This document shows, piece by piece, positions 11,240-26,200 of a stretch of 64,000 nt of DNA (its first letter is position 1; each line of letters opens with the position of its first letter). The notes under the pieces were generated by a model. It did no database searches. It was not told the DNA's origin and saw only the letters and a list, made by a program, of their open reading frames with translations. The DNA is taken from NCBI GenBank assembly GCA_033980235.1, contig CM067079.1, forward strand, positions 26,554,658 to 26,618,657. The letters run 5' to 3'. The translations under genes were made by a program, and so were the position numbers. This DNA comes from Diadema setosum (taxonomy: Eukaryota > Echinodermata > Echinoidea > Diadematoida > Diadematidae).

Positions 11240-14200
11240 GTGAGAATCTTAAACCTATATAACATAGTCAATTAAAATCTTTTGCTCAATAGTGACTTTT
11301 TAAAAACCTGATATGTTATTTACCTGTACACTTCTGTTTACAGACTGTTAAGTACCCATGCTGCTTCAGGCATTGAATACATTCTTGGTTATTGTTTTTC
11401 AACCTTGTTCAACAAAATCATTACAGTCAACATTTTTAAAAAAAAAAAAAAAAGGTAATTTTTTTTTTTGATAAGCCAGAAATTCAAAGAATTCTTATAT
11501 GCACATGTATGCATGCTATAGCATTAATTGGTAATTTCCTTCTGTGTTAACTGCAGAGACCACATTATAGGAGAGGATACTTTAATTTGATGAGTATTAA
11601 CTGATATTATTATTCTATAGTCAAAGCAGTTCAAACATGGATCACAAAATAACTGTGTCCCTTCAATAAAGAAGATTACAAGATGCAAATCAAGCCACAA
11701 ACACAGAAATTGTGATTACTAAAAGATCCTTTGCGGTTGTTGAAAGCCACTCTAGTATGTAAGGGACCTTGACATTGAACTGAGTTTTGTGTTTTGAGTT
11801 TTGAGTTTTGTTTGTCTTCTGAGCAGGAGCAGGACGAATGACAGGAACCCCGGCCACAGACTCACAGCAGACCAACGGGGAGCTCATCATGAATGGCGAC
11901 ATGCTGAATGGAGATCTGGGGCTGGAAGGTGGCTCACCTACGCAGGGCTTAGACGAGCCAACCCCCATACATATAGATTATGTAAGCCTCAAATAATTGT
12001 TCTCACTCAATGACTGATCATGGTGAAACAAATGACTAGAAAATTGTCTCAGCATTGCTATAATAACTAAATCAACAATGCTGCCTTGTAAGAGCTTGGT
12101 GTGCTGTTTTCTTCTTTCTCTGAAATGTGTTGTTAAGTGTATGAAAGATGTGGCATCATTATTGACCTTACACTTATCATTACTTACACTTTTCTCTTCA
12201 GTAATTAAGTCTGATCAAAGGTTGATTTCAATGTTTTGTCTGTTTTGCTATAGTGACATTTTATTTGTGTATATCGTTTGTGCTGTTTCAATGTGTTTAT
12301 TTGTATGTCCTCTTTAACAGGTTGAGTTTGTCAAGCAGAGAGTGGTACTCTCAACCTTGAAGCCTGAGCTGTGGACCGACGCCCACCTCTCCACCATAGA
12401 GGCCTTCTTTGACCCCTCCTCCCTGGAGCGGCTCCTCACTGTGTTCATCGACCCCCAGATGGGCCTGGTTGTCTGCAACACCATCCCCCCGCAGGCGGTG
12501 GAGGAGCTGTGTTACTTCATCCGCCGGCCGGGGGTGAGGGTGACCGCATCCAATGTAGAGAAGGTGGTGCAGTATGGAACCGTACGCAGCGGCCACGTGG
12601 AGAGCCTCCTTCGCATCATGCACAGCATTTTCGCCCCGCTCTTCTTCGACAATACCACCTGGCCCGACAGTATCCTTTCTTATTTTGTCCACTTATTACT
12701 TCCAGAAGCTTGATGAATCAAATCAACTTAAATCTCATAGGAATTTGATGTATTCAAAAATGAAAACCTACAACCTGTAGTCTGTGTCAATTTACAATTA
12801 TTTGCTACTTGAGAAAGGTGTATTTATTTCAGAGTACTTTCCTGTCAAATTTTCATGTTTATATGGTTTAAAGAATCTGTCTATCATTTGTTTATATGAT
12901 ATACCTCTGTTTTATACATTAAAATGTCAGTGGTGTAGTCATAGGAAAAAAAAAATTATATTAGCCTGGTGTTTGCACTTGTTGGACACTGGTGTGATCG
13001 TCTAGGGCATTTGGTCTTCATTTCAGTTATGGGTTGTAGTATGATGGCAGTCAATAAGTAAGTGTTTAATACCCGATCTTATATCTTCATTGAAAGCAAC
13101 CAACATCTCTAGATCCGTGATTTATTCAAGAAATGAAAATGATGATGATAAATGATTGCTGGATATTCACAAAATGTACCAGATTCTTGAAGAACATCTC
13201 TTTGGATTCTATGAAGTTTGTTTCCTTAGCATCAACTTTTTCCCCTTTCCAATCAGGCATCAAGAATGACTTCTCGGCCCAGCTTCACAGGTTTATGGCC
13301 AGCCTGACAGACACCCATTACAAGATCCAGGGACACACTGTCCTCTACATTCCCAATGAAGGCCTCAACATTCCTGCAGAAAAAGCTGCCAAGGACAAGG
13401 AGCTGGTCCAACGTCTTGAAAGTAGGTCTTGTCCAGACAGTTTTTACTCTGCATGCTTATCAAATATTGCCTTTTAATGGCACACATTCTGTTGAAGACT
13501 ATGCTACAATTGTATGTGCAAAGTTTTAAAAAGGATACATTCTTTACTACAGGAATAAAATGTGATTAATTTGTCTTCCTCTACAAATGAAATTTGTGAG
13601 ATCACAACTGCTGATCTATAATTTTGACAAACGTGGAGGGGGGGGGGTGAGGAACCACGAGACACTAAAACCAGGCTATCCCTGGTTATCAGGGAAAGAA
13701 ATGCTTGCGAATGGCTTACTTGCAGAAAATAAATGTCATCACCTCCAGAGGAAATTCAAAAATTATTGTAAAATCTGAACATTTTCCATTCCTGAACTGG
13801 CAAATTTTGCTTTATTTCAGAATAGAATTGTGCATTTTTTCAATTTCATATCATGAAAAACAGACGCCACTCTCTGTGACAAGAACCAAAAATGTTTCCC
13901 ATTCTTTGTCTGCCTAGCTGCCATGGTTCACTGGACGAGACAGATCAAAGAGGTCCTGGCATCGCAGGATGCGATCGAGACCTCCGAGAATGCTGGGCCG
14001 CTGGAGGAGATCCAGTTCTGGCGCAGCAGGTGCCAGGATCTGTCAGGGATCAGCGAACAGCTGCAGAAGGACGGAGTTCTCCGGGTGCAGAGCATCCTGG
14101 AGCTCTCCAAATCCTCCTATGTCAAGCCATTCAAGAAGCTGTCCAAACTCATTCAGGTATTTCTTTACTTCATTTCTGACTGTTCCTGCTATTACTGTCA

Positions 14201-17200
14201 TTCATGGCACATCAACTGCTGTGGATCATCGTCATCATCATTATTAAAACAGCATTTTAGTTTGGTCTGCCTACCCAGAATGTTCGCTGTTGTCAGCTTT
14301 TGCTTTAATACTGCTGATACATCACTCATGCACAGGGGCACAGTCGCACAACTAAAAACGAATGAACAAACAAACAAAACAAACAAAAAAAAACCCAATA
14401 ACAACAACAACAACAGAACTGGGTGATGAACATAATGTTGGAATCAACTGATTCCCTTCAGATTAAGGGAGCTATTTATAATTGTTGGCTGTATTCTTTC
14501 TTTCTTTGTTGGTTGGATGGATGAACACAAATATCATACTCCTCCTCTTTCCCTTTTTCCACCATTGAAAGTATAGATATTGGATGAAATGGCCAGTCTT
14601 GACTAGATTGAACACACTCATTCCTATAAATTTCATTTAAATAAAAAGAAAATCCCCCGGTGTTATGACTTGCATGAACTACTATTTCTGAATGCTCATC
14701 TTCCCATTTTCCCGCAGGATGGGTCGGCCCAAGCACAGAGCAATCTCAAGTTCCTCTCCACACTGTCCGAGAAGTGTGAGGAGCTGAACAAGGCCAAGCC
14801 AGCCGACATCCCCGGGCTGCTGCCTGGCATCATCAACAGGATCAGGATGATCTGGGTCAACTCGGACCACTACAAGAGCAGGGAGAGGCTGACCGGCCTG
14901 TTCAGAAAGGTCAGCAGGGGATCGATCCTCGCATATTACCCCTTGTTATGAAATGTGATATTTTAGTAACCATTCTCATGTTACAGCATGTAATTTGGAA
15001 AGGTATTTTTCTGGGACAGTATGTACTAGATAATCTCTCATAATGAAAATATGTTGCCTCTTGTGGTCTCATGCATGGAGATAGTGCTGGACATTGTTAC
15101 AGGTTTTGCACATGTCTACCCTATGTCTAATAAAGTTCTGAAACATGATGATCAAGTGAATTCCTCCATTATCAGAAATGGGGATTATCTATTTGTGAAC
15201 CCCATAAATTGATGTTAATCATTCATTCATAACATGAATTAAATATTATCATCTTTTTCAAGGCGCTCAGCGATGTAGCCAGACAGTAAGCATTTTTACC
15301 ACCGCTTTATACAAATGCAATATATTGTTCCCCCATTTGTGTTTTGCCTAAATAGTCCATTTGCAACACTAATGTCTTGAGAATAGCTGTTGTAAATTTC
15401 ATTACTCAAGCTCATGCTTAATTAGGCTAAAAATGGTATCGGCTAAAACAGTCCCACTGTCTGACTTTGGAAGAAAGCAAATATTCTGTCAGCTGTTAGT
15501 GCATCAAGGTTGTATGGTCAATACCAAAGTACCTTGCAAGTACTTTTGGATTCACACTTTCATCTTTAACCAAGTGCATTTTTGTGTTTTCATGAGGATT
15601 AATACCATTACCAAGCGTTTCAAAATCTGGGTATTTCTAGCATTATCACATTACATGTGAATGTTATGTTTGGCGTTTGATAACCAGATTATCTTAATGT
15701 CATCCTGTCCTCAAAGATCATGCAAAGAATTTTTTTATTCACTGTATGAAGAGTGAAAGCAAATGTGTCAAATTTTATATTCTGTGTGCTATGTAATGTT
15801 TGTCTATTTCATTCTTTGTTTTACGAATGTACAGGTTAGCAATGAGATCATCAAGCGCTGCTGCAAGGACGTGAATCTGGACAAGTTGTTTGACGGTTAC
15901 GTCAAGTCTTCTATGAGGAGTCTGCACAACTGCATTGAGTGTTGCCGCCAATGGAAGGAGCAATACTCTTGGGTATGTCCCTCACTCAGTTCAGAGTTGA
16001 TAGTTTTATTTCTGCAATGTGAGCTGGTTTAGCTGTATTCATGTAGATATACAAAATGGTAAGATATTGGTACAGATGAAGACAGTGATGTTTTTGAAGT
16101 ACTGCATATTCAGAGTGATATTGGACCAGTGAAATTTGGATCAAGTATATTTAGAGTTAATCATTAGATGTTGCTGTTGCAAGGGACGTATTGATCGGTG
16201 GGTAGCATATTGAAGAGAGAACTTAGAGATTATGATATGTGATGTACAAAGACAACACCAAATAAAGAAATAGAAACTGTATTAGCAAAACTACGATGGT
16301 TGTTCACTTAGTCTCCATTCCCCTTATTTACTACCCAGTAAACATCTGTGATCACAGGGAACCACAGTGGATGATAAAGATGACCATTACAAGCTTATCT
16401 GTTTCTTCCTTTAATGCTATATCATTCGTTATTAAAGATGCTCGCACCTTGACAGCAAGCCCAGTACACTTAATGTAAAATAATTGTATTTCACTTCAGA
16501 ATACTGACACAAATATTTTGATTTTCTTTCTGGAGTCTACATTGAGAGGCACACCCTGCACTCGTGGAGTCATATCGCTTTTCTATGCACATACATTTGT
16601 ATATGAGGAAGTAACTTCCCTAACGCAGTTGAATTATCTGGGGGGGGGGGGGGTTATCATTTCGCAGTACAAACGGATCTGGAACCTATCAGCAGTGAAA
16701 TTTAAATTTCCATGATGTTCCCGGATCGTACTGACACAAATATTTTGATTAAACTACCGAGACACTGCTTCTTCCCCTAATACAGATTCGCCAGATGCAC
16801 CACAGGTTCTCCAGCGACGGCTGGGTGCTGGACCAGAGCAGCATCTTTGCACAGGTGGATGCCTTTGTCCAGAGGTGCAAGGACCTCCTTGAGGTGAGCT
16901 CTCATCTCCCCAACTCTTTTACCTTTCAGACTATTGTATCCCTGAAAAATGGATTCCTAGTCTAAGTGACAACTAGCATTAAAAAAAAACAACAACAACC
17001 TGCAATTAATTGATGAAGATTGTAAATTTACTCACTTAATGATCCATCATTACCAAGGGGCTGGTTTTCTTGTTTTGTTTTGTTTTGGGGTTTTTTTTTG
17101 CCACAGTGCAAAAATTGAAACCAAGAGAAGTGCGTGATACCAGATGATTTGGCTCTTCAAGTTAAATAATGTATAGAGTGTTAATGGTACATGTTCTCTG

Positions 17201-20200
17201 TGTATGTTAATTTTCTATCAATATTATAAATACACTAATAGGGAATGTCAGAGTTATCAAACTTGCACATCATTCTGTTTCTTCAACCAATAGGTCTGCG
17301 AGTGTCAGATCCACTTTGGCCGAATGGACGACGGCGACAAGACGCCGATGCCCACTTTTGCCGGTCAGCGGGGTCCGGAGGTGACCAGGGGCCTGCTGGA
17401 GATCGAAGCAGCCTTCGACAAGAACCTCCTGATCCTGAAGAACGTGAAGAAGACGATTCTTGATGTCAAAGCGACATCCTGGCACGATGACTACAACAAG
17501 TGAGCAAAAAAAGATCAAATATGTCATTCTTGTTCAGTTACAGTTTGTTTCTCTTCACAAAAGACCACGATAATCCACCAATATTGCAATTGTAGCATGT
17601 AATGCTAAAGTGCTGCATGATTTCCAGCTTAGCACGAGAATCTTGATTGCATTAGCTGAAGAAAGATTTATCATGCTAGATTGTGGCAGTGGTAGACTGC
17701 AAGAACACCATTATGAATTTGAAGACATATTGGTTCAACTACATGTCAGTCATTGATGATCACCAATTATGATCAGTTCAATTCATCTTGGGGATGTGGA
17801 TGGAATAAAAATGAATTCTTATTGGTTAGCTAATTCATGAGTTCCACCAACCGTACTCATTCTGCTTTAAAACAACAACAACAACAACAAAACATATTGT
17901 TATGATAAATTAGGTAGTTTATTTTGCAGTTATTAATGTCTTGGACCTGTCGATTGACAAACTTAATTGCTACAGGTTTCGAGCGGGCATCAAGGACCTG
18001 GAGGTGATGATGCAGAATGTGATTACCACAGCATTTGAGACGGTGAAGACAGTGGAGCAAGGGGTGGAGCTCCTGGATGCGTTCCAACATCTCTCCTCCA
18101 GGGAGGTAAGGATGAGTCTTCCTCCGTGTATCTATTGAACCCCTAGCGTAAAGGCTTTGCTGAAGACTGCACATTCAGAAAAGTACTCATAGATTTGTAT
18201 GCTTGGGTAGGGCTTTTGTCTTCCATTGACACATCTACAAGAACACAAGATGTTATAGAGACATCCACTAGTCAAAATGTTGGTTTTTTCTTTTGAGTCG
18301 GGTACCAGCTATTTTAAAACCAGAAATAACGTGCATAGAACTCTTGCCAATTTTGCGGGGAGCCAGAATTTGCAAAATGGTTTGTCTGCACAATGCATTA
18401 TATGCCAGTGGTGTTTCACAAAAGTTCATGCTGCGAATAAGGCCATTGGCTCCAATTTGCAAAAGTTTCACGCAGCAGATATTTCTCATTTCTCAGTATT
18501 CAATATCTTCTGTCTGGTAGTATGATGGAAATATGATGTTTCTGTCCTGTCTCATCTGGTGATTTCACCAAACCATAATTGAGCTTTAAGTTGGCTCTAC
18601 TTATGAAGTATGATGTGTATTTATGATGTGTATTTGAAGTGACATTTTACCCCCCCCCCCCTCCATTTACTCTTGTTCTCTGGAGAATCATAAGGATTTG
18701 TGGAAGATGAATATCTGTTATGTGACTCTCTTTGATGACAGGCGATCCGAAGGACCATTGATAAGAAGACAGTGGAGATCTACCAGCTGTTCAACGACGA
18801 GCTGAACGCAGTCAAGAAAGAGTTCACCCGCAAGGTGTCTGACCTGGGCTTCCTCAAGCCCCGCTACGCCGGCCAGGCTCACTGGGCCAGGTCCCTCAAA
18901 CGGAGGATAGACAGATCCATGGAGGTGAGAAATTCACCCTGGTACTGTAAACATCTATATTTTCGCGTGGTTAATTTTCGTGCTGAGCTACTCAAAAGCA
19001 TATCGGCCGGTTCTTGAATTCGCGCTGCACAATTATTGTCAACCCATTCAAAACGTGCAGAGAAAATTGGCAAGATATTTCTGTGCGGTTAAGAATTCGT
19101 GCTAAATAGAAGTAGCGTAAAATACGTGAAAATTAATGTACCGCGAAAATTTCTGCATTTACAGTAAGCTATTACATCTTGTCTAATCAAATGTATAGCC
19201 CCTTGCAACTTGCAAAATCTTGATGTGTAGATAATTTTAATCCTATCAACATGTCAGAATGGAAGTTTGAGAAGGATGGAAGTTACATGTTTTCAAAGTA
19301 GGATAAACATTTTATTTGCTCCTCATGTTAGTCATTTACATACTAGTTATGTTCAATTGTAAATCAGTTTAAACCATTGCTTGGATAACCCCAAAGCTTT
19401 TCCAAGCATAAACTAAGTTTAATCCCCCCAAATCTTACACTGTATATCAAAATACTGTAAAACTGGAAATTTATGCAATGTGAAAATCTTCATGTGTTGC
19501 ATGTAACATGAAAGTAGTATGAAAATATAGGCTTGCAAAGATTTTGCTTTTTATATGTAATACTATTAATTTCATATTTTGAGTCTGCAGAATTAATGAC
19601 ATGTAAAATTCATCTTACTCGGCAGAGCACAAAAAAAAAACCCAAAACCAATTGTTTAAATGTCATCACCATTCTATACCAAGTTTGAGTTTAGTGTACA
19701 ACAGCTATTGGGCATAGATGTCATGGTTGTTTGCATTGACTTTGAAATATTGTATCATCCACATCGCCAGGTGCTGAACAAAGCATACTTCCTACCCCAC
19801 ATTGGAAGTGGTGCCGAGACACGGACCCAGTACAACCAGCTCAGCACCGCCCTGGACGAGTTCATCCGTAAGACGTTCAACGAGTGGGCGGCGACCGTCG
19901 ACAAGGACTCCATCAAACTGTTGGACAGCCCCCTCTTGTGTCGAAGCATGGAGAAGATGGCTATGCTGGACGTGAACTTTGACAGGTGAGCTGGTGGCTG
20001 GAAATGTGGATACAGTGTAATGTCTCCGCTTAATTGACAAGGAATGAAATTTTATTCAAAAAATGAATTTTGTGCATGCCTTCCCAGCAATTATGAGCAT
20101 GTCAGTGTAACCATTGTACTTGTGTTTTCTCATACGGTACACACATATAGTAACACAGATGTTTAACCCATTGAGGACGGATTGATTTCGCTTCAACACA

Positions 20201-23200
20201 CATTTCCCATAGACCCCTGCCCAAGTATACTCGGGACTCGTCCTCAATGAGTCAATAGTGAATGATACTGAAAGAAGTCTCACTTTTGCACAATTTGTGA
20301 TCTGTGTAGTTAATTTACTTGATTTTTTTTTGTGTGTGTGTGTGTGGCATCTAGTGGACATGGATTTATTTGTAAAGAAGAGTTCTAAGATGGCTAATGT
20401 TACTAAACGTCTTCTGTGACTGGTGTCATAGGGATTCATGGCATGGTACTCCCCACTTAATTGTGCGTTGTCAGTGGGAAAAGAGATAGTCTAAGATATC
20501 AAAGAAATTACAATTTTATTCTAACAAATACTCTGCTCTTATGGAAGCCTTCCATCTAAAGTAATGTCATATCTGATGCCTACTTGGTTATTAAGTATAG
20601 TCTTGTGTACTTAGTGTTCTGATTTGATAACTATTTCTTCAGCTGTATGATCTGAAAACACAAGAGAATAACTGGGGGAGGGGTATTTGTTTCCTTTTCA
20701 TGTATCTGTATGTGCACATATTTAGAGATGTTAGAAATTGTCAATATGGAAGCTTTCTATAAACTGCAGTATCACCATGTCTGTGATTACATGATGTTTT
20801 CCACCAGGAACCTGCTGAAGATGTTCAACGAGATCCAGTACTGGGAGAAGCTCATGTTTGAGATCCCTCACTACGTCACCGAGGTCTACCAGAAGAGGGA
20901 GGATCTCCGCAATCTGCGGGAGAACGTCCTGCTGGTGGTCAGGGACTACAACAGGTTGGTCAAAAGCTCTTTCTCTGCCAGGAACTTTGGACAGTGTGTA
21001 CAACAGTATGGGGGTTTTCTGTGCCAATCAGCACTTAAGGCAACCAAAGGGTGAAGGAGCACACATGAATGGCGGTTGTAATGACTTTCAGAGATTAAGC
21101 TAAATATATTAGTGTCTGCTGTCTGGATCCTTGTGAAGGAAACTTGCCAAATGTTTGGTTCTTCCATCATGCAAAAGTTGTGCTTCACGGTTAACTTTCC
21201 TAGCACCAACTCCCTTGCCTTCTTGTCTAACAGCCCATTACACTTGCAATTGATATTCTTTTATTAGCAATACAATATGAGTCAAATTGTTTCATAATGC
21301 TGCAACCCACTCTTAAGTCCTGCAGTATTTTATCAATTTATACAAAATAGAGAGGAAGAATTGTTTACATTTTTGTTGTGATACATTCATCCCAAGATCA
21401 TAAGTGTGTATGTTGTGAAGTTCAGCTATGCATACATCAAGGCATTCTGATTAAAATGAATTGCAAGGTTGACCCTTAAAAGGTATATACATTTTAGTCT
21501 TATGTTTTCATCATTGACATGTACACTAACCTCCCCCTCTACCCACTCCCATTATCAGGATCATAGCTGCCTTATCCCTGGAGGAGAGAGGACTGTTTAA
21601 GGAGAGGATAAGACACCTGGATAAGAAGATCCACCCTGGTCTGACCAAACTCACCTGGGCCTCAAAGGGCATCTCAGACTTCTTCGTCAGCGAGTGCAGA
21701 CTGCATGCTGGGAAGGTATGATGCAACTAGGAACAAAACTTAGCGATTACCTCGGTACAAAGATGGCAGTCATTGCAAGGTGCTACACTATTGCAAGTTG
21801 TTATTCATCGGATATTCTGCTATTGAAAATAAAAACTTTTGGTTTAAATTTGGTTTAGTGTGCTCATCTTAAAGTGCAGGAATTTGGCTCTTTTCAGACA
21901 ACCAACTTTGAATGGTTGGTGCTTGTAACTGTAATGGTTGATGTGAGTAATTCTGTGTCGGGCTATGCATCAACAACTGGGGTTGTGAGAAGTGCTGCTT
22001 TTCAAACACAGATTTTTGTTTAAATTATTATTCTGAACTATAGTAAAGAATCAATCACACCTGAGATAAGTTACTGCTTAATTGTGTTATAGCTCAATCT
22101 TGAATGAATCATTTTCTTGTTAGAGACATAATTCTAATTGAATAGTCAGAACTTTCTGTCTGCATATGCGATTGTATCTGTATGTCTGATATCTTATTCA
22201 GTGTTTAGTGGGATTGTGTTTTTTTTTGGGGGGGGGATTTAGAGGTCATGCAACCATGTAGAATATTTTTTTGTTGCTAATTCTTCATAATCTGTTAAAT
22301 TTCTTTGTGATTTACACACAAACAAAATCCTCTCAACTCTTGAAACGATACGCAGGTGCAAGCCATCGTGGACGAGTACAAGATCGCCAACCTCACCATT
22401 TCGCGCAACTGCAAGCGCATCAGCGAGACGCTGCTGGTGAAGATCGACGGGAAGCGGATCTACGAAGACCTGGAGTTTGAAGAGGAGCAGCAGAGGCACC
22501 GGAGCAACGCCACCAAGCGGCTGCAGACCATTCATGAGGAGATCGTCTCCACCATGAAGCAGACCTACGAGGTCTTCAGGACAGACGGGCAAGAGGTAGG
22601 CTCCCCTCTCTGTCTGTGCCTGTCTGTCTGTCTGTATCTGTTTCTGTCTCTCGAAGATATTTTCACCTGTTATAGAATGGCGGTAGCCAAAAGTAGTGCA
22701 AAATATGCAAAAATAAATGTACCGCGAATATTTCCCCACTGGTTTACAGTATGTAGCAAAAAAAAAAAAAAACGCTGCTGAAAAACTGCTTATCCAAAAG
22801 TGGCGAGCCAGTGGAGTAAAATGGAGTCAAAAGGGGCCCGAGCTTTCGATCCTAGCAGAATCTTCGTCAGAGGCAAAATGACAAAACAGGCAGGGAAAGC
22901 AATTGCATGTTAAGGAAGACACAAGACAAGAACAGTCAGGGGAGGGCTGGTTACTGGTTAACAGTATGAGAACTATGGTGTTATGTTACCCTCTTTTCGG
23001 TAAACTGAGTACAGAGCATGCCAAGCAATTACATGCATCTCAACTGAAATGTGTGCAAACTTACATGTGTGTATATAACATTTGAAATTTGTGTATGTAC
23101 AGGTGCAGGGTTACTGGCACCGCTACACTGAGAAGATGGACAGGATGGTGGAGGAGGCCTTCAGACTCAATGTGAAATGGTCCCTCCAAGAGCTCTCTAG

Positions 23201-26200
23201 GGCCATCAATGGGGACGGCAAGAGCTCCCCCAACCCTCTCTTCAGGGTGAAAGTGGTGCTGGACAAGACCAAGGTAGGCTTGGATGATGATGGATGCTAT
23301 CATAGATACTGTAAATGGAATCGATACAAAAATGCTTGTGGTCGATGGATAGATGGATGGATGCATGGATGAACGGATTGAAGATAGCTGGATAGAGTAG
23401 GAGGTTGATACAACTGGCGATTAAGATCAGACAGGACAGTATGATTTTTAGAAGCTGTTGTACAGTAATAAACAGCACAAAGGAAAGTGTATTTGCTATT
23501 TTTGATAGCATGTTGCCAACTTCCCCCACTGGTTAAGTGGTTTGGTTCTAACGACACACAACCTCTGTTCCTTACTACAGTTGTACATTAATTTGCACTT
23601 CTTTTTTTCTTCTCTTTTTTGTGGGGGGGAGGGTCATAACATATCGTGATGAGATCTTAAAGTTTGATACTCTTCTCACACATCTTTCTGAAATTGCAGA
23701 ATATCATGTTCCTGAAAGGTATCATTGTTTGATTTTTTTTTTGTTGCTGTTGATTCCATGAGAGTGTAAACACAGTTGGGGCTTTACTTTGCTTACATGT
23801 TTCTAGAAAGCAACGTAGGAAGGGATTATGATGATGAGGTACTTTATGTCGTAATTGACAGCTGTGTGTTCATAATTATGTAGTTTGTGATCTGAGATCC
23901 ACAGTCAATTTTATGACTGGGCTTCACGTTTCATTCCCAACAGGTTGAGTTCTCACCAACGCTGAAGAACCTGGCCTTGATCGTCATGAACACGAGCAGC
24001 AAGCTGACCGCCGCTGTGTCCGTCATTCACAGATTACCGGACCTCCTCACCAGGAAGAGATCACAGAAAGAGGTGACCACTTATGACCAGTCAAGACCGT
24101 AGATCTGCCTGTAACCAGCGGCAATTTGACCCTTGATATCTTTATTGGGGTAGATTAAAGGAGAAAAGTACGACCAAGATCTAAGATAACAGTAATTGCC
24201 GTGTGGTGTTTTCCTGTTGTTTTAAATAACAAGAATTGTGGAATGAATTATAAAGCTTGAAAATGAAATTGACAAGCAATTGATTTACAGGCTTCAGGCA
24301 TCTCTGTCCAAATGCCCCCTGCAGTTTTCTCTTGCTCTAATAGAAATAACTTATGACAGGCAAACAGAAGGATAATATGCACTTGGAACAGGATAAAAGT
24401 AGAGATTAAATGTGTACTTCTACTGTATAAGCTGTTATTTTCGCGTACAGATATTTTCGCGAATTAGAAGGTGACAGACATTTTCGCGAGATGTTGATTT
24501 CACGAATTGACACCAACGCTATCTTGCATGTATTGTTACTCTAGTGTATGGCGACATTTTCGCGTGTTGTTAAATTCGCGATCCAACTGTGATTCTCAAA
24601 ATTCGCGAAAATTAAACCCTCGCGAAAATAACCACTTATACAGTATTTGATTTATTGCACACAGTTTGAACAATCCATAAAAGAGTGAAATATCGCCGAG
24701 TATGATTCAGGGATGCTCATCAAATCTTACACTGAATTTTTCTGTCTATTCTTCCTCAGCCCATCTATGTTGTCATAGAGAAGGATGAGGAGACGAAGAA
24801 AATCCAGAAGAGCATCAATGCAGGGATGCAGGCCAACGCCCAGCACCTCATGAACTACCTGAGCACGTGGGATGGGTAAGTCCACTCCCTGCACTTTAGG
24901 ATGGATTTGGTTCACTTTAAGGGGAGTTTACCACCAGATAAACATGTGGATTCATTGAGTGCAGCAATATCAGTAGAAGAGGTCAGTGAAGTTTGGGGTG
25001 GATTCTCCTATAAGCTAACAGGAATAGGATGCTCACTTTAGTGCACGACACATCAACATTCATGAGACCTGGCAGTGCGTGACAATTTAGAGCTTCAGCC
25101 TGCAGAATAATTCCCCTAGATTTTTAACTATCTCCATGTTTTCATGGATTTCTGTCATCTTTTCTGTCACATCACAAAGTGCATTATGAAATGATTCTTC
25201 AATCATTAGCCAGCCTCCTACTGGAGTATAAAGGAACAGTTTGTTTAATTGAGTCCAAAAGTTGCTGAAAAATGTTGAATCTGTTTCATGTTGAGGTAGC
25301 GATTGTAATGTGTAGTTCCATGCAGTTGACAAACTCGGATCATGACCAGGAATTATGGAAATCAACTTTTATTATTGAGCATCTCGTACCAAAATGGCAC
25401 TTGCACTGTTGCCAAGATGACAACAGCTAATTGCCGTAGGTGGCAGCATTCATATAACTGCGGGATGCTGCAGCCATGCAGCATTGTCTAAGGTTGAACC
25501 AGCGATTTGATATATGACTGTCTCCTAATATCACCCCATGTTCTCGTTCTGACTACAGCTATAGTGAGATCTGGGAGGTAAACAAGGATGCCTTCATCAG
25601 GAGATACCAGAAATGTGAGCCACCCGTCTCATCCTTCGATGCTGACATTGCCAGGTAAGAAAGAACATCGCCTGCCACGCAGAAGGGACCTAGCATACAA
25701 ATTAGACCTTAAATTGAATTTTTCGTTGTGACATAATTCAAAAGAGGTTTCATATGAGGTAATCATCATTTTTGTGTGTGTGATTTTTCAGACACACAGT
25801 CCTTACGTCCTTCTGCCCGGCAGGTGATGAGAAGGGCATATCCTCAGATACATTGGATTTATTTCCTGTGCAGCAATGTGTTGCTTGAAGTCAAAGCTGT
25901 AGATGAAGTAGTGATAACTGTAGATAAAACAACTCATCATCAAGCACCAGTTTAATTAGCAATAAATTGTTACAAGATATACTTGACCTCCACTCTTAGA
26001 ATGTATATAGGGAAACAGACACACAAACAAAAGAAAGGAAATCCCTCTAAAGTCCCTCAGTTCATATATTCCTAACAGCATCTTTACCCTCAGAGTAAAA
26101 AGTTTATTCCACTCATTGTGCCTCTGTTTGATTATGAGCTCTCTTTCTATAAGTATGCTTCTCCTTCTTTTTAAACTTTGATATGTAGATACACAGAGGT

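Larger units (their letters stand above)
11240..17975 (+). other. DNAH2 introns 1-9, no recognised elements
   Basis: Apart from the exons these introns hold only simple tracts: poly(A)/poly(T) near 11435-11470, an AAAC/AACA-rich stretch at 14365-14415, poly(G) at 16641-16652 and ACAACA at 17868-17892. I see no clear inverted-repeat element in them. Confidence 0.5.

Noticed and set aside
12351..12692. Long antisense frames opposite DNAH2 exons, e.g. here and at 48696-49046, 54937-55353, 22239-22739
   Set aside because: GC-rich exons leave antisense frames open by codon bias; none shows its own splice pattern or family similarity.
13923..14426. Exon 5 extended to 14426 as a 167-residue frame
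   Set aside because: The family similarity stops exactly at KLIQ|GTATTT (14156); beyond is intron.
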